Part shown: positions 1 to 9,088 of the stretch, one piece after another
Layout: each line of letters starts with the position of its first letter
How positions within the stretch are numbered: position 1 is the stretch's first letter
Origin: Pedobacter riviphilus
GTDB taxonomy: Bacteria; Bacteroidota; Bacteroidia; Sphingobacteriales; Sphingobacteriaceae
DNA length: 64,000 nucleotides
Direction: 5' to 3'
Assembly (NCBI RefSeq): GCF_014692875.1
Contig: NZ_CP061171.1
Location: 4,216,001-4,280,000 of the forward strand
The notes under the pieces: generated by a model
Told to the model about the DNA's origin: nothing
The model's input: only the letters and a program-made list of their open reading frames with translations
The model's database searches: none
Program-made: the position numbers and the translations under genes

Positions 1-643
1 GTGTAAAATGGTATTTTGGAACTTTATAAGCTGATGCTGAAAGTAATTTCATTCCAGTTTCCAAATCTTCCTTAATCCTCGCGTAAGTAGTGGCAACAGT
101 ACCTCTGCTATAGGGCTGTATTACTTTTGTTTCTGGCCTGTCAACATAAGGAATACCCGGAGAATCATTTGCTCCATCAATTTGATAAGGCTTCGCAAAC
201 AAATTAACCAGCATAAAATGTGCGTAAGCTCTACAAACTAAAGCTTCGCCTTTATACGGTAATGCTCCTGCACCAAGATTATTAGTTTCAATAGACTCCA
301 AAGCCTGATTAGCAGATGCAATTGCTTCATAACACGCATTCCAATATGCAGTAGATGTATTGGTCCCATCACCAATTAAATCTTGCCAAGCATAAGGGAT
401 ATCAATAGCATCATTAGTAGTACCAATACCAGCTCCCTTATCTTCAGCATTATCTGAGGAAGCTTCTGTAAATGTCAAATAATCTCTTGATGGATAAGCA
501 GTTGAAACCAACTGAGACAGCTTCTCAACAGTATTAATTTCTGCACGATTATCTGGGACTTGTTCTAAATATTTTTTGCACGATGGCATTGAGAACAACA
601 ATGCAACGGCAGCTATACTGAGTGATATTTTGTTTAATTTCAT
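1..643 (-). CDS. RagB/SusD-like outer-membrane lipoprotein, N-terminal part (runs off left edge)
   Basis: The first 214 codons are open from an ATG at 643 to the window edge, so the C-terminal part is missing. The N-terminus is a lipoprotein signal (MKLNKISLSIAAVALLFSMPSC, Cys 22). The stretch around residues 125-145 (GEALVCRAYAHFMLVNLFAKPY) is the conserved helix of the SusD/RagB family. Such proteins sit on the cell surface as the substrate-binding lid of a SusC TonB-dependent transporter. The gene lies 12 bases after the SusC stop on the same strand, the standard SusC-SusD order. The substrate cannot be told from this part of the sequence; no glycoside hydrolase adjoins it here. Confidence 0.93.
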   Translation of the reverse strand, partial: MKLNKISLSIAAVALLFSMPSCKKYLEQVPDNRAEINTVEKLSQLVSTAYPSRDYLTFTEASSDNAEDKGAGIGTTNDAIDIPYAWQDLIGDGTNTSTAYWNACYEAIASANQALESIETNNLGAGALPYKGEALVCRAYAHFMLVNLFAKPYQIDGANDSPGIPYVDRPETKVIQPYSRGTVATTYARIKEDLETGMKLLSASAYKVPKYHFT

Positions 644-655
644 AATTTCCTTCAA

Positions 656-3600
656 TTAAAACCCAACTTTTAATGATAAGGTGTATTGTCTGGCAACTGG
701 TAAGGCTACACCACCTGAATTATAGAATTCAGGATCCTGACCATTTAATTTTTTATCTGAATAAAGCAGCAATAGGTTATTACCTACAAGCGAAACTGAA
801 GCTGCTGACATGCCAAGTTTAGAATAAATACTCTTAGGCAGGTTATAACTTAAAGATATTTGTCTTAGTTTGATATAATCTCCTTTTGCTACACGCTCGG
901 TCGAAAAGTTATATAAATTATAAGGGTATCTTACATCAACTACAGCACCTTTAGAATCTACAATTTTAGAAGCAGAAAGCGGATCTAAAATAGCAGGAAC
1001 AGTAGTAAACTTTTCATCGCCTGGCATTACCCATCTGTTCAGTTCATCACGGCTCATCGCAGATATATCGTTAAAATTGCTTTTTACATTAGGATTTAAT
1101 CTGATCACATTTCCGGCAGAAAACCCAAGCAAAGCTGATAATGTTAAATTCTTATAAGAAAACTGGTTATAAAAACCTCCTGCAAATGTCGCATCTAAAG
1201 GTCCTTCATATTTTAGCTGAAGTAAGTTATCATCCTGTAAATTCACATAAGTTGTAGGTTTACCATCGGTTCCCAAAAACATTGGATAACCATAATCATG
1301 GTTTAAACCAGCAAACTGGATAGAGAACAAACTGCGTTGCGGGTAGTTAAGTACCGCCGAACCATTATTAGAGACAGATTTGAAAATACTTGGATCGATC
1401 TCCAGGTCTTTTACTTTGTTTTTATTGATACCGAAATTAAAATTGGTTGTCCATTTAAAATTTGGATGATCTATTGCCTTACCCATAATGGCCAATTCAA
1501 AACCTTGGCCAGACATGGCTCCATAGTTAGCAATTTTGGTGTACTCCCCCCCAATACCCGAGGTTTGTATCGCACCGATTAAATCATAAATATTCCTTTT
1601 GTAATATTCGACAGTGAAATTAATTCTGCTTTTTAACAAAGCTAAATCTAAACCGATATTTAAATCCTTAGCTTTTTCCCAGGTTAACTCTGAGTTTTCC
1701 AAATTAGAAATAAAAATCTGCGCTTCCTGATCTCCTAAACTAGGTCTTCTTGAAACCTGATTATAAAACACTGCTGCAGAGTTTGTGGCATTACCAATAC
1801 TCGCTACTAAACCATATGATCCGCGTAATTTAGCACCAGATAGGATATCGCCTTTTGGCCAAAACTTCTCATCGCTAATATTCCAGCTGGCCGATACATT
1901 CCAGGTTGGTAACCATCTTGCTGTAGCTGTCCTGCCCAACTTATTTGAACCATCATATCTTCCTGAAAATTTTACGGTGTATTTTTCATCATAGGTGTAA
2001 GCCGCATTACCGAAAAAAGCACTATATCTTTCAAATTCGTTGCCCATACTAAAGTAAGGTTTACCTTCTTCGGCAGCCTCTTTAAAATATTTGTAATATG
2101 GCGTTACCAAACCCCCGTTATCAAACTGATAGCCCACCCCATCAAAAGCTTCTCTTTGACGATCGATATAACGAACTTCCATGGCACCAAAAGCTACAAA
2201 ATTATGCTTGGCATTAAAGGTTTTATTAAACAAAAGGTTTTGTCTGAAATAATAACTTTTTAAGTTGTCGGTTGAAGTTTTGTAAAAACCACCACTCGGT
2301 AAAACACTAATTGGTAAACTTCCTGGTAAATCCGGGTCCGTATAAAGATTTCCATTACTTTGCGAAGAGGTAGCATCATCAACAGTTCTAAAAGAGGTAG
2401 CCATATTTGAGCTTTCTAAAATAGAAATCTGCGATTCAGACTTTACAAAGCGGTAAGCACCATTAACCGAATAGGTTAAGCTAGGAAGGATTTTATAATC
2501 GATATTTCCCTGAACTTTAAAATCTAATACACCTAGTTTTAGGTAATTGGTATTTAATTCGTTTAGTATGCTAAAAGGAGCGCTGTTTTGTCTAAAATAT
2601 TCATAATTACCATTTTCATCAAAAGCCGTAAGCATCCTACTGGTATTTAAAGCGTATGAATAAGGATTAATATCAAAATTGCGGAAATAATTACCATAAA
2701 CAGGGTCAGATTGTAGCGCTGTTGCGCCCGGTGCTTGTTGATTACGTACCGAACCAGTACTTAAAAGCTCTGCACTCAATTTATGTGTTAAATTAAAGTT
2801 TGCGCGATAGTTTCCTGTAAACCTACTTACACTATTACCAATTGTTACGCCATTATCTTTCGTAAAAGAGGTAGAAGCATAACTTTTAAACTTTTCGGTA
2901 CCTGAGTTTATACTTAAAGAATGTTCTTGTTGCAGTGAATTTTTAAACAATACATCAAACCAATCAGTATTGGCATTAGCATACCTGCTTAAAAAAGCGA
3001 TCTTATCGGCACTGGTATTTTTTAAGGCAAATGAATTGGTTGCCGGATTATAATCATACAACATGTTGTACATTTTATAAAATGGACCACCGTTAACTCC
3101 TCTCGATGCCTCTGGTATCTGATAATACCCTTTATTTTGCATTTCAATTAGAACAGCCATCTGATCGGCTGAATTCAGGATATCAAAATCAGCATAACTT
3201 GGTTTTGCATAGGTTGTGAAGTTACCTCTATAGCTGATTTTTGCTGCTCCTTCGGTTAACTTACCTTTTTTAGTCGTTACTACAATTACCCCGTTCATAG
3301 CCCGGGCACCATACATACCAGTTGCAGCTGCATCCTTCAGAATGTTGAAACTTTCAATATCATCAGGGTTTAAACCTGCCACAGATGATCCGATTAGTGT
3401 ACTTGCATCTCCTGTAGTCAAAGCTTCGTTTGAAATATTAACCACATCTTCTAAAATAATCCCATCAACCACCCAAAGCGGCTTATTATCACCTGAAAAT
3501 GAGGTTGCGCCACGAACACGGATTTTAGGGGCGGCTCCAAAAGTACCGGAAACATTTTGTATCGTTACCCCAGCTACCTGGCCCTCCAGCATCCGGCTTA

Positions 3601-4345
3601 CATCTGTAACCCCGGCTCTTTCGGCATCTGCAGCTTTGATTAGTGTTGAAGCTCCGGTAAAAGTTTTCTTCTCAAGCGTTTGGTAACCGGTTGAAACTAC
3701 ATTTACCTCCTTGAGCTGAGCAGCATCCTCCTCCAAAGTAACATTGATAACGGTTTTGGAACCGATCGGTACCTCGAGTGTTTTATAGCCAATATAATTG
3801 AAGGTTAAAACAGCCCCCTCTTTTACCGAAATGGTATAATCACCCGACGCATTAGTTGATACTGCATTAGCAGCCCCTTTTTCACGAACACTGACCCCAG
3901 GTAATGCCGACCCACTTTTATCTCTTACTTTACCTGTTATTTTTACCGCAACAAAATACCCAATCACTTTATCTATTAACGATTTGTCTTTGGGCTTAAT
4001 TAAAATGGTTTTATCTTCAATGGTATAGGTTAAATCATTTCCTGCAATAATTTTGGCCATTACTTCCTCAATGGTCGAATTGCTAAAATTTGCATTAAAG
4101 GTAGTGCTACTGCTTATTTTATTGGTAGAGAGCAGTACATCATAACCAGATTGCTGTCTGATTTCCCTGAACATTTTCTCTAATGTCACATTTTTTTCCT
4201 TTAATGTAACCAGCTGGCCAAATGAAGCTGCACTTACCTGCATTAACGAGGCAAGCAATATGACCGTAACTAACTTCATAAGCAATAGCAATTTAGGTAT
4301 GTAGCGTCGATGCGTACATAAAATTCTAATATAAATTTTGTACAT
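656..4345 (-). CDS. SusC/RagA-family TonB-dependent outer-membrane transporter with STN domain
   Basis: A 1229-residue protein, within the usual 1000-1200 range of SusC proteins plus an extra N-terminal domain. In order: signal segment (about 22-44), an STN/secretin-N domain (about 45-115, LKEKNVTLEKMFREI...), a carboxypeptidase-regulatory-like beta sandwich (about 135-208), a TonB plug (about 225-365, with RVRGATSFSGDNKPLWVVDGI) and a 22-strand-type barrel ending in the C-terminal Phe (SLKVGF). The long start (MYKIYIRILC...) fits relatives in which a short basic leader precedes the signal segment. The STN domain is the part that contacts FecR-type anti-sigma factors, and a FecR gene lies just upstream, so this transporter probably both imports a nutrient and signals its presence. 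Confidence 0.95.
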   Translation of the reverse strand: MYKIYIRILCTHRRYIPKLLLLMKLVTVILLASLMQVSAASFGQLVTLKEKNVTLEKMFREIRQQSGYDVLLSTNKISSSTTFNANFSNSTIEEVMAKIIAGNDLTYTIEDKTILIKPKDKSLIDKVIGYFVAVKITGKVRDKSGSALPGVSVREKGAANAVSTNASGDYTISVKEGAVLTFNYIGYKTLEVPIGSKTVINVTLEEDAAQLKEVNVVSTGYQTLEKKTFTGASTLIKAADAERAGVTDVSRMLEGQVAGVTIQNVSGTFGAAPKIRVRGATSFSGDNKPLWVVDGIILEDVVNISNEALTTGDASTLIGSSVAGLNPDDIESFNILKDAAATGMYGARAMNGVIVVTTKKGKLTEGAAKISYRGNFTTYAKPSYADFDILNSADQMAVLIEMQNKGYYQIPEASRGVNGGPFYKMYNMLYDYNPATNSFALKNTSADKIAFLSRYANANTDWFDVLFKNSLQQEHSLSINSGTEKFKSYASTSFTKDNGVTIGNSVSRFTGNYRANFNLTHKLSAELLSTGSVRNQQAPGATALQSDPVYGNYFRNFDINPYSYALNTSRMLTAFDENGNYEYFRQNSAPFSILNELNTNYLKLGVLDFKVQGNIDYKILPSLTYSVNGAYRFVKSESQISILESSNMATSFRTVDDATSSQSNGNLYTDPDLPGSLPISVLPSGGFYKTSTDNLKSYYFRQNLLFNKTFNAKHNFVAFGAMEVRYIDRQREAFDGVGYQFDNGGLVTPYYKYFKEAAEEGKPYFSMGNEFERYSAFFGNAAYTYDEKYTVKFSGRYDGSNKLGRTATARWLPTWNVSASWNISDEKFWPKGDILSGAKLRGSYGLVASIGNATNSAAVFYNQVSRRPSLGDQEAQIFISNLENSELTWEKAKDLNIGLDLALLKSRINFTVEYYKRNIYDLIGAIQTSGIGGEYTKIANYGAMSGQGFELAIMGKAIDHPNFKWTTNFNFGINKNKVKDLEIDPSIFKSVSNNGSAVLNYPQRSLFSIQFAGLNHDYGYPMFLGTDGKPTTYVNLQDDNLLQLKYEGPLDATFAGGFYNQFSYKNLTLSALLGFSAGNVIRLNPNVKSNFNDISAMSRDELNRWVMPGDEKFTTVPAILDPLSASKIVDSKGAVVDVRYPYNLYNFSTERVAKGDYIKLRQISLSYNLPKSIYSKLGMSAASVSLVGNNLLLLYSDKKLNGQDPEFYNSGGVALPVARQYTLSLKVGF

Positions 4346-4363
4346 TTAATAGTCTGTTTTTGT

Positions 4364-4403
4364 GCGAAGCGCAATAAAGTTTAGACGCCAAAAAGCGTTT
4401 CGC
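4364..4403 (-). promoter_or_regulatory. inverted repeat in the SusC 5' leader
   Basis: GCGAAGCGC (4364-4372) pairs with GCGTTTCGC (4395-4403) with one G-U type mismatch, across a 22-base loop, 20-60 bases upstream of the SusC start. It lies in the 283-base gap between the FecR and SusC genes, a place where SusC loci often carry leader structures or antisense control. Only the pairing is seen; a function is a guess. Confidence 0.3.
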
Positions 4404-4628
4404 GGTTATCCAAGAAATAATTGATTTTTAATCGATTCCGGTTTACGGAATAGCTAAACAGATAATAAAGGGGGTGTTGCAAGCACTCCTTTTTTATTTA
4501 TTCAACTTTTGATCGTCAGGAGTTTTGTCGAAGTATATTCATTAGTTGTTAGTGGTTTTTAGGTTATTGTTGATTAATTAGTTTTGTTTTTAGAGATAAA
4601 GGTTAGTTACGTCTTCATCTTTTTTCGG

Positions 4629-5789
4629 TTATTCTTTATAGACAATAACTTTATTGCCTTTAATATCAAAGCGTACTTCACCAGTTTGTTCAAATTTGGT
4701 TAGCACTTTCGATATTTTCTCAAAACGGCTTACCGTTCCGTAGTACATTACATTTTTTGCATCTGCATCTGCATATTCTATTTCTACATTATACCAACGG
4801 GCAACTTTACGTAAAATACTTTCTTGCCTTTCATTGTTAAACATAAAATAGCCTTTTTTCCATGCTATTGCTTCATCAACATTTACTTCTTTTATCGCTA
4901 TCCCCGAAACAGATACCAGCGATTGTTCTCCAGGTTTAAGCACCTCATGCTCATTAGTCGTATTATGCGAAACACGTACACTTCCTTCGAGCAAAGTGGT
5001 TTTAGTTACCTTTTCATCTTTATAGCTATTAATATTAAAGTGCGTACCCAATACCTCAACAGATTGTTTATCGGTTTCTACAATAAAAGGATGTGCTGCA
5101 TTTTTAGCTACTTCGAAATAAGCTTCTCCATCTAATTTAACTACACGCTGTTTAGCGGTTCCGATATTTAACGAATATTGGATAGAAGATGCTGCATTTA
5201 ACCAAACCGTAGAACCATCGGGTAACTGAATCTGCCACTCGCCACCATTTGGAGTCGAAATGGTATTTAATCTGGTATCATTCACATTTTCTGATCCGGC
5301 AACATTATACACCAATTGTCCATCGGCAGTTTTAGTAATTGAGAAACCAGCTTCTTTAACCACATCGCCTTTCATCGCGTCTGAAAGTGAAATTTTCTTT
5401 CCATCGGCCAGGGTGAGAATAGCCTTATTTTTTCCCGGCGCCACGTCGGTAGCAAAAACATGCTCTTTCTTTTTCTGTAGAGAGAGGTAAGCCGTAAATG
5501 AAAACACAATAAAAACAACTGCAGCTGCAGCCCATTTTAAGCTGTTCATTAAAATCCTTTTAGGCGATGCGGTTGGTTTGTCTACCGCCAGAATTTTATT
5601 TAAAACCGGATTCCATTTTTCATCAACAACATTAACCGCATGTTCTTCCTCCTCGATAATCATTTTCACGATTTCGTCAGAAAGCAATGAAGTGCTATCT
5701 TCCGCCAAAACTAAAAGTTCTTCCCTTTCGGCCTGGCTTAAGGTCTTAGCGGTAAACTGTTGTAAGAGATAATGTATACGTTCTTCCAT
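4629..5789 (-). CDS. FecR-family anti-sigma factor
   Basis: Inner-membrane anti-sigma regulator. From the preferred ATG at 5789 (MEERIHYLLQQF...) it is 386 residues; a nine-residue longer reading from 5816 is possible but adds an untypical hydrophobic start. The layout is a cytoplasmic N-terminal helical part that should bind the sigma factor, one membrane segment (about residues 85-104, WAAAAVVFIVFSFTAYLSL), a periplasmic FecR domain (from about 120, with PNGGEWQIQLPDGSTVWLNA) and a C-terminal DUF4974-type domain that would meet the STN domain of SusC. It follows the ECF sigma gene by about 60 bases and precedes SusC, which makes the three a trans-envelope signalling set. Confidence 0.93.
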   Translation of the reverse strand: MEERIHYLLQQFTAKTLSQAEREELLVLAEDSTSLLSDEIVKMIIEEEEHAVNVVDEKWNPVLNKILAVDKPTASPKRILMNSLKWAAAAVVFIVFSFTAYLSLQKKKEHVFATDVAPGKNKAILTLADGKKISLSDAMKGDVVKEAGFSITKTADGQLVYNVAGSENVNDTRLNTISTPNGGEWQIQLPDGSTVWLNAASSIQYSLNIGTAKQRVVKLDGEAYFEVAKNAAHPFIVETDKQSVEVLGTHFNINSYKDEKVTKTTLLEGSVRVSHNTTNEHEVLKPGEQSLVSVSGIAIKEVNVDEAIAWKKGYFMFNNERQESILRKVARWYNVEIEYADADAKNVMYYGTVSRFEKISKVLTKFEQTGEVRFDIKGNKVIVYKE

Positions 5790-5849
5790 AAAGATTCTGA
5801 TACTAAGAAGCAGCAAAAGAAAATTAGGACTACTCGGATATTATTTTTT

Positions 5850-6449
5850 TTATTTTATTTTCAAAAAGAAAAAAACAATTGGGAAAAAGAATACGATTCC
5901 GTGTTGATCGAGGTGTATACGTATCGATTTCAATGCAATTACAAGGGCATTTTTAACCGTATTAGGTGAGATATTGAGTATTTCTGCAATTTCAGGTATA
6001 GTTTTACCATCACGCCTGCTCAATTGGTATATATTTTTACGTTGATCAGGCAGTTTTTCGACAGCAATAGCAATAATTTTCGTTACCTCATTTAAATTAA
6101 TCGTTTCTACAGTATTGTTATGGCTATTTTGTTGCTTGGCCACAAATGCATCAACAACTCTATCTTCTTTTAATTTTTTGCGTAGGTAGCTTAAACATTC
6201 GTTAGAAACATATTTATATAGATAAGCTTTCACATTATCCACTTCTGCTAGTTTATCGCGATTTAGCCAAACCCTTAAAAATGAATCTTGAATAATTTCC
6301 TCTGCTGCATCATCAGATTTAGTAAACTTAGTAGCAAAGACCTGGAGTACAGGAAGGTATTTAAAGAAAAGAACAGAAAAAGCCTGCTCATCACCTCCTA
6401 CGATTTTATCAATCAGGGCACGTTCTTTATCCACATTGCTTACTGCCAT
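5850..6449 (-). CDS. ECF RNA polymerase sigma-70 factor (Bacteroides expansion family type)
   Basis: A 199-residue ECF sigma factor. Region 2 is seen around residues 22-85 (FSVLFFKYLPVLQVFATKF... AEEIIQDSFLRVWLNRDKL) and region 4 around 135-182 with the helix-turn-helix IPEIAEILNISPNTVKNAL. The end is a strongly hydrophobic tail (GIVFFFPIVFFFLKIK), a trait often seen in this Bacteroidota sigma group. It should direct polymerase to the SusC/SusD promoter when released by the FecR protein encoded next to it. Confidence 0.94.
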   Translation of the reverse strand: MAVSNVDKERALIDKIVGGDEQAFSVLFFKYLPVLQVFATKFTKSDDAAEEIIQDSFLRVWLNRDKLAEVDNVKAYLYKYVSNECLSYLRKKLKEDRVVDAFVAKQQNSHNNTVETINLNEVTKIIAIAVEKLPDQRKNIYQLSRRDGKTIPEIAEILNISPNTVKNALVIALKSIRIHLDQHGIVFFFPIVFFFLKIK

Positions 6450-6555
6450 AAATTAGTTTCATCATAATTGCCTTGTATTTCATTTTCCGAGGCGTAATAG
6501 ATAAATTAATAGAAAACTAAAACTATTTAGTTTAACCATAATACAACTTTATAAC

Positions 6556-6589
6556 CAAATATACAGATTAAGAAATTTTGCGCGCCAAA
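6556..6589 (-). promoter_or_regulatory. candidate housekeeping promoter for the sigma/FecR operon
   Basis: On the minus strand TATATTTG (6563-6556) matches the Bacteroidota -7 box TAnnTTTG exactly. A TTTG (6589-6586) lies 22 bases upstream, slightly longer than the usual 19-21 spacing. It would give a leader of about 100 bases to the sigma gene. Confidence 0.45.
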
Positions 6590-6599
6590 AAAATGTATT

Positions 6600-6632
6600 A
6601 AAAATAAAAGCCTTACTTTTAAGATAAGGCTT
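6600..6632 (-). terminator. terminator of the respiratory operon
   Basis: AAGCCTTA (6608-6615) pairs exactly with TAAGGCTT (6625-6632) across a nine-base loop. Read on the minus strand the hairpin is followed by TTTTATTTTT, a good U-rich tail. It lies about 25 bases after the stop of the last gene of the operon. Confidence 0.75.
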
Positions 6633-6657
6633 CATTTATTGTTTAATGCTTCTAAAG

Positions 6658-7203
6658 CTATTGGTATTGATAATACGGCGAAATCATCAGATAAACCACT
6701 ACACCGGTTACTGCAACATAAAGCCATAGTGGAAAAGTAATCCTGGCAATTTTTCTATGACGGTCGAAACGCGCTGCCAGTGCTCTTACATAAGTAACCA
6801 ATACCAATGGAATAATGGCTATCGACAACAGGATGTGCGTTAACAAAATAAAGAAATATACGTATTTAATTGTACCCTCTCCACCGAATTTGGTAGATGG
6901 GGTAGTCATGTGATAAGCAATGTACATCACCAAAAATAACAAAGAGCAAGCAATAGCTGTTTTCATTAAATTTTGATGCAGGTTTATTTTGCCGTTTTTA
7001 ATTGCCCATACGGCCACTACTAATAAAACGGCTGTTATCCCATTAATGGTAGCATATATAGGCGGCAAAAAAGGCAGGGGTGGCGCATCGATACCAAGAT
7101 CTTTTAGCTTTACCACAAATAAAAATGCTACTGCAACAGGAATAAAAATGGATAGGATAATGATCCATTTACTGTATTTTTTCTCAATCGGGCTATTTTC
7201 CAT
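6658..7203 (-). CDS. DUF420-family membrane protein, oxidase assembly-associated
   Basis: A 181-residue protein with about five membrane segments (roughly 15-31, 47-66, 82-99, 112-138 and 152-174). The pattern, with His residues in the membrane region (MYIAYHMTTPSTKFGG and LTHILLS), fits the DUF420 family (relatives of CtaM/YozB), which usually lie beside heme-copper oxidase genes and are linked to oxidase assembly. It is the last gene of the ctaCDAB run, 66 bases after the SCO-like gene. The exact function is inferred from position. Confidence 0.82.
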   Translation of the reverse strand: MENSPIEKKYSKWIIILSIFIPVAVAFLFVVKLKDLGIDAPPLPFLPPIYATINGITAVLLVVAVWAIKNGKINLHQNLMKTAIACSLLFLVMYIAYHMTTPSTKFGGEGTIKYVYFFILLTHILLSIAIIPLVLVTYVRALAARFDRHRKIARITFPLWLYVAVTGVVVYLMISPYYQYQ

Positions 7204-7269
7204 GAGTTTTTTAATCTCTCTTATATTATTATTTTATGTATCGACTTCGGAGTCTGAACGCTAAACCAA

Positions 7270-7965
7270 TTACCTACCGTCTTTAACATTCCTTAGATAT
7301 TCGGCTATAAGAACTTTTATTTCATCTTCCAACCTAGCATTTGCTTCAGCACTATCTGCATCATAAATACCCCTTATACGGTGTAAATTATCGATAAGCA
7401 CTATTTTATTGCTAAAGATGAAATTTGTTTTATCTTTCGTTTCATCTGCAACTACATCGAGTAACAAACCTTTTCTAATTAGCGGATAGGTTTGAATGGT
7501 ATCACCTACCAAAAAATCCCATTTTCCAGCTTTTGCCTTAAACTGTTCGGCAAAATCCCTTATTCTACTTCCATCAAGTGGATCAACAGACAGACTTAAA
7601 AACTTAACTAAAGGTTTCTGCTCATAGCCATCAGCTAGTTTTTTAACGTAGTTACTTGTTCCTTGATTGTTTGCACCAGTATAAAATATATTCAGCACCA
7701 CTATCTTGTTCTCCAGCGATTTCCAGGTAACAGTATCCTTATGCTGGTTTACAAGTTTAAAATCAGGAACCAGGTGATAAATGGTATCAGGAATTTTCTT
7801 CCCTTTTACACTATGGAAAGTTGACGCTACTATCTTTTCACCAAAGATTGGTAAACTCTTATACCGGTTTTTAGCGAAGTGTGGCAATAAGTAAAAAAAC
7901 AAAAATCCCGGTATAGCTAAAATGCTTACCAGGATTATTACCTTTTTTATAGGACTTCTTTTCAT
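7270..7965 (-). CDS. SCO1/SenC-like thioredoxin-fold protein lacking all copper ligands
   Basis: A 231-residue protein with one N-terminal membrane anchor (about 8-28) and a SCO-type thioredoxin fold: VPDFKLVNQHKDTVTW, then VVLNIFYTGANNQGTSNYV, then LSLSVDPLDGSRIRDF. Normal SCO proteins bind copper for the CuA site of oxidase subunit II through a CxxxC motif and one distant His. Here the CxxxC place (near residues 98-102) reads ANNQG, the whole protein has no Cys, and the expected distal His region (about 180-190) has none. Its ATG overlaps the stop of the subunit IV gene by one base (TAATG), so it is translated with the oxidase genes. It may be a structural chaperone; copper donation by the known mechanism is unlikely. 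Confidence 0.88.
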   Translation of the reverse strand: MKRSPIKKVIILVSILAIPGFLFFYLLPHFAKNRYKSLPIFGEKIVASTFHSVKGKKIPDTIYHLVPDFKLVNQHKDTVTWKSLENKIVVLNIFYTGANNQGTSNYVKKLADGYEQKPLVKFLSLSVDPLDGSRIRDFAEQFKAKAGKWDFLVGDTIQTYPLIRKGLLLDVVADETKDKTNFIFSNKIVLIDNLHRIRGIYDADSAEANARLEDEIKVLIAEYLRNVKDGR

Positions 7966-8318
7966 TAATGATTCATCATGTGGATATTTAAGAACCCACC
8001 TTCTGTTAACATTAAAACAATAAAGTAAATAATGAAAATAAATGATACCGTTAATGCAAGCTGTAAGCCTAATTTCTCATATTTTAAGTGCATAAAGTAT
8101 GCTACGATATAAAATGCTTTTAATAGGGTTAATACGATATATACATAGTTACCAATATGCTGGGTCATATATCCTTTTGGGATTAATACGAGTGCAATGA
8201 TAAACTCAATTACGGTGATTAATAAAAGTATACCGAAAACTTTCCAGATTTTACCTTTTGATAAACCTGCGTGATCGTCGTGCCCGTGTTCTTCTGTTGT
8301 GTGTGTGTGCTCTGACAT
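7965..8318 (-). CDS. cytochrome c oxidase subunit IV-like membrane protein
   Basis: A 117-residue protein with a His-rich, acidic N-terminus (MSEHTHTTEEHGHDDHAG) and three membrane segments (about 25-47, 55-78, 86-106). This is the pattern of small bacterial oxidase subunit IV (CtaF/CoxD-like, prokaryotic cytochrome C oxidase subunit IV). It lies 25 bases after ctaE in the oxidase operon. Subunit IV stabilises the oxidase and carries no cofactors. Confidence 0.88.
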   Translation of the reverse strand: MSEHTHTTEEHGHDDHAGLSKGKIWKVFGILLLITVIEFIIALVLIPKGYMTQHIGNYVYIVLTLLKAFYIVAYFMHLKYEKLGLQLALTVSFIFIIYFIVLMLTEGGFLNIHMMNH

Positions 8319-8343
8319 AAAAATATTTTTATAATATGATAAA

Positions 8344-9057
8344 TTAAACCAAATAGAAGAATGTAAATACGAACACCCATACTAAATCTACAAAGTGCCA
8401 GTATAAACCAACTTTTTCTACCATTAAATAATGTCCTCTCTTCTCGAAAGTTCCATTAATAGTCATGATTAAGATAATGATGTTAATGATTACTCCACTA
8501 AATACGTGGAAACCGTGGAAACCTGTAATGGTAAAAAATAAGTTTGCAAATTGTTGTGCAGCAACTAATGATACATCTTCTGGCTTAAGGAAAAAGTGTT
8601 TTAATTCTTCTGCCGAAGGAATATGTCCCCACCAGAAACCATCGTGGTGTAAGTGAGTCCACTCAATTGCCTGACAGCCTAAGAACATGAAACCACCAAT
8701 AATGGTTGCAATCATCCAGCCGATAACTTCTTTTTTAGAACGTCTGTGACCTGCCTCTACAGCTAAAACCATAGTTACCGAACTCATGATTAAGATAAAC
8801 GTCATGATACCTACGAAAACCAATGGAGCGCCATGTTCTGCAATACCTGGGATAGATTGGAAAACCTTATCTGGAGCTGGCCATGTTAATTTAGAAAAAC
8901 GCTGAGCGCCGTAGTAGATCAATAAAGATGAAAAGGTAAAAGCATCTGACAAAAGGAAAAACCACATCATGATTTTACCATATTCTACCGACCACGGAGA
9001 ACGACCACCATTCCATGGTCCGGTTTTAACTTGATCTAATTGTGATACTGCATTCAT
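8344..9057 (-). CDS. ctaE: cytochrome c oxidase subunit III
   Basis: A 237-residue heme-copper oxidase subunit III with about five membrane helices. Family marks are KIMMWFFLLSDAFTFSSLL near the start, GFHGFHVFSGVI (about 178-189) and the end YWHFVDLVWVFVFTFFYLV. Subunit III holds no metal but supports proton uptake and stability of subunit I. It is the second of two adjacent subunit III genes, 31 bases after the shorter one. Confidence 0.93.
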   Translation of the reverse strand: MNAVSQLDQVKTGPWNGGRSPWSVEYGKIMMWFFLLSDAFTFSSLLIYYGAQRFSKLTWPAPDKVFQSIPGIAEHGAPLVFVGIMTFILIMSSVTMVLAVEAGHRRSKKEVIGWMIATIIGGFMFLGCQAIEWTHLHHDGFWWGHIPSAEELKHFFLKPEDVSLVAAQQFANLFFTITGFHGFHVFSGVIINIIILIMTINGTFEKRGHYLMVEKVGLYWHFVDLVWVFVFTFFYLV

Positions 9058-9088
9058 TTGGAAATAGTATAATAGTTTGTTAACAAAT

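Noticed and set aside
4470..4498. GGGGTG...CACTCC hairpin followed by TTTTTT as a terminator
   Set aside because: The T tract is on the plus strand, but the genes on both sides are read from the minus strand; the stem is short and contains a G-T pair.
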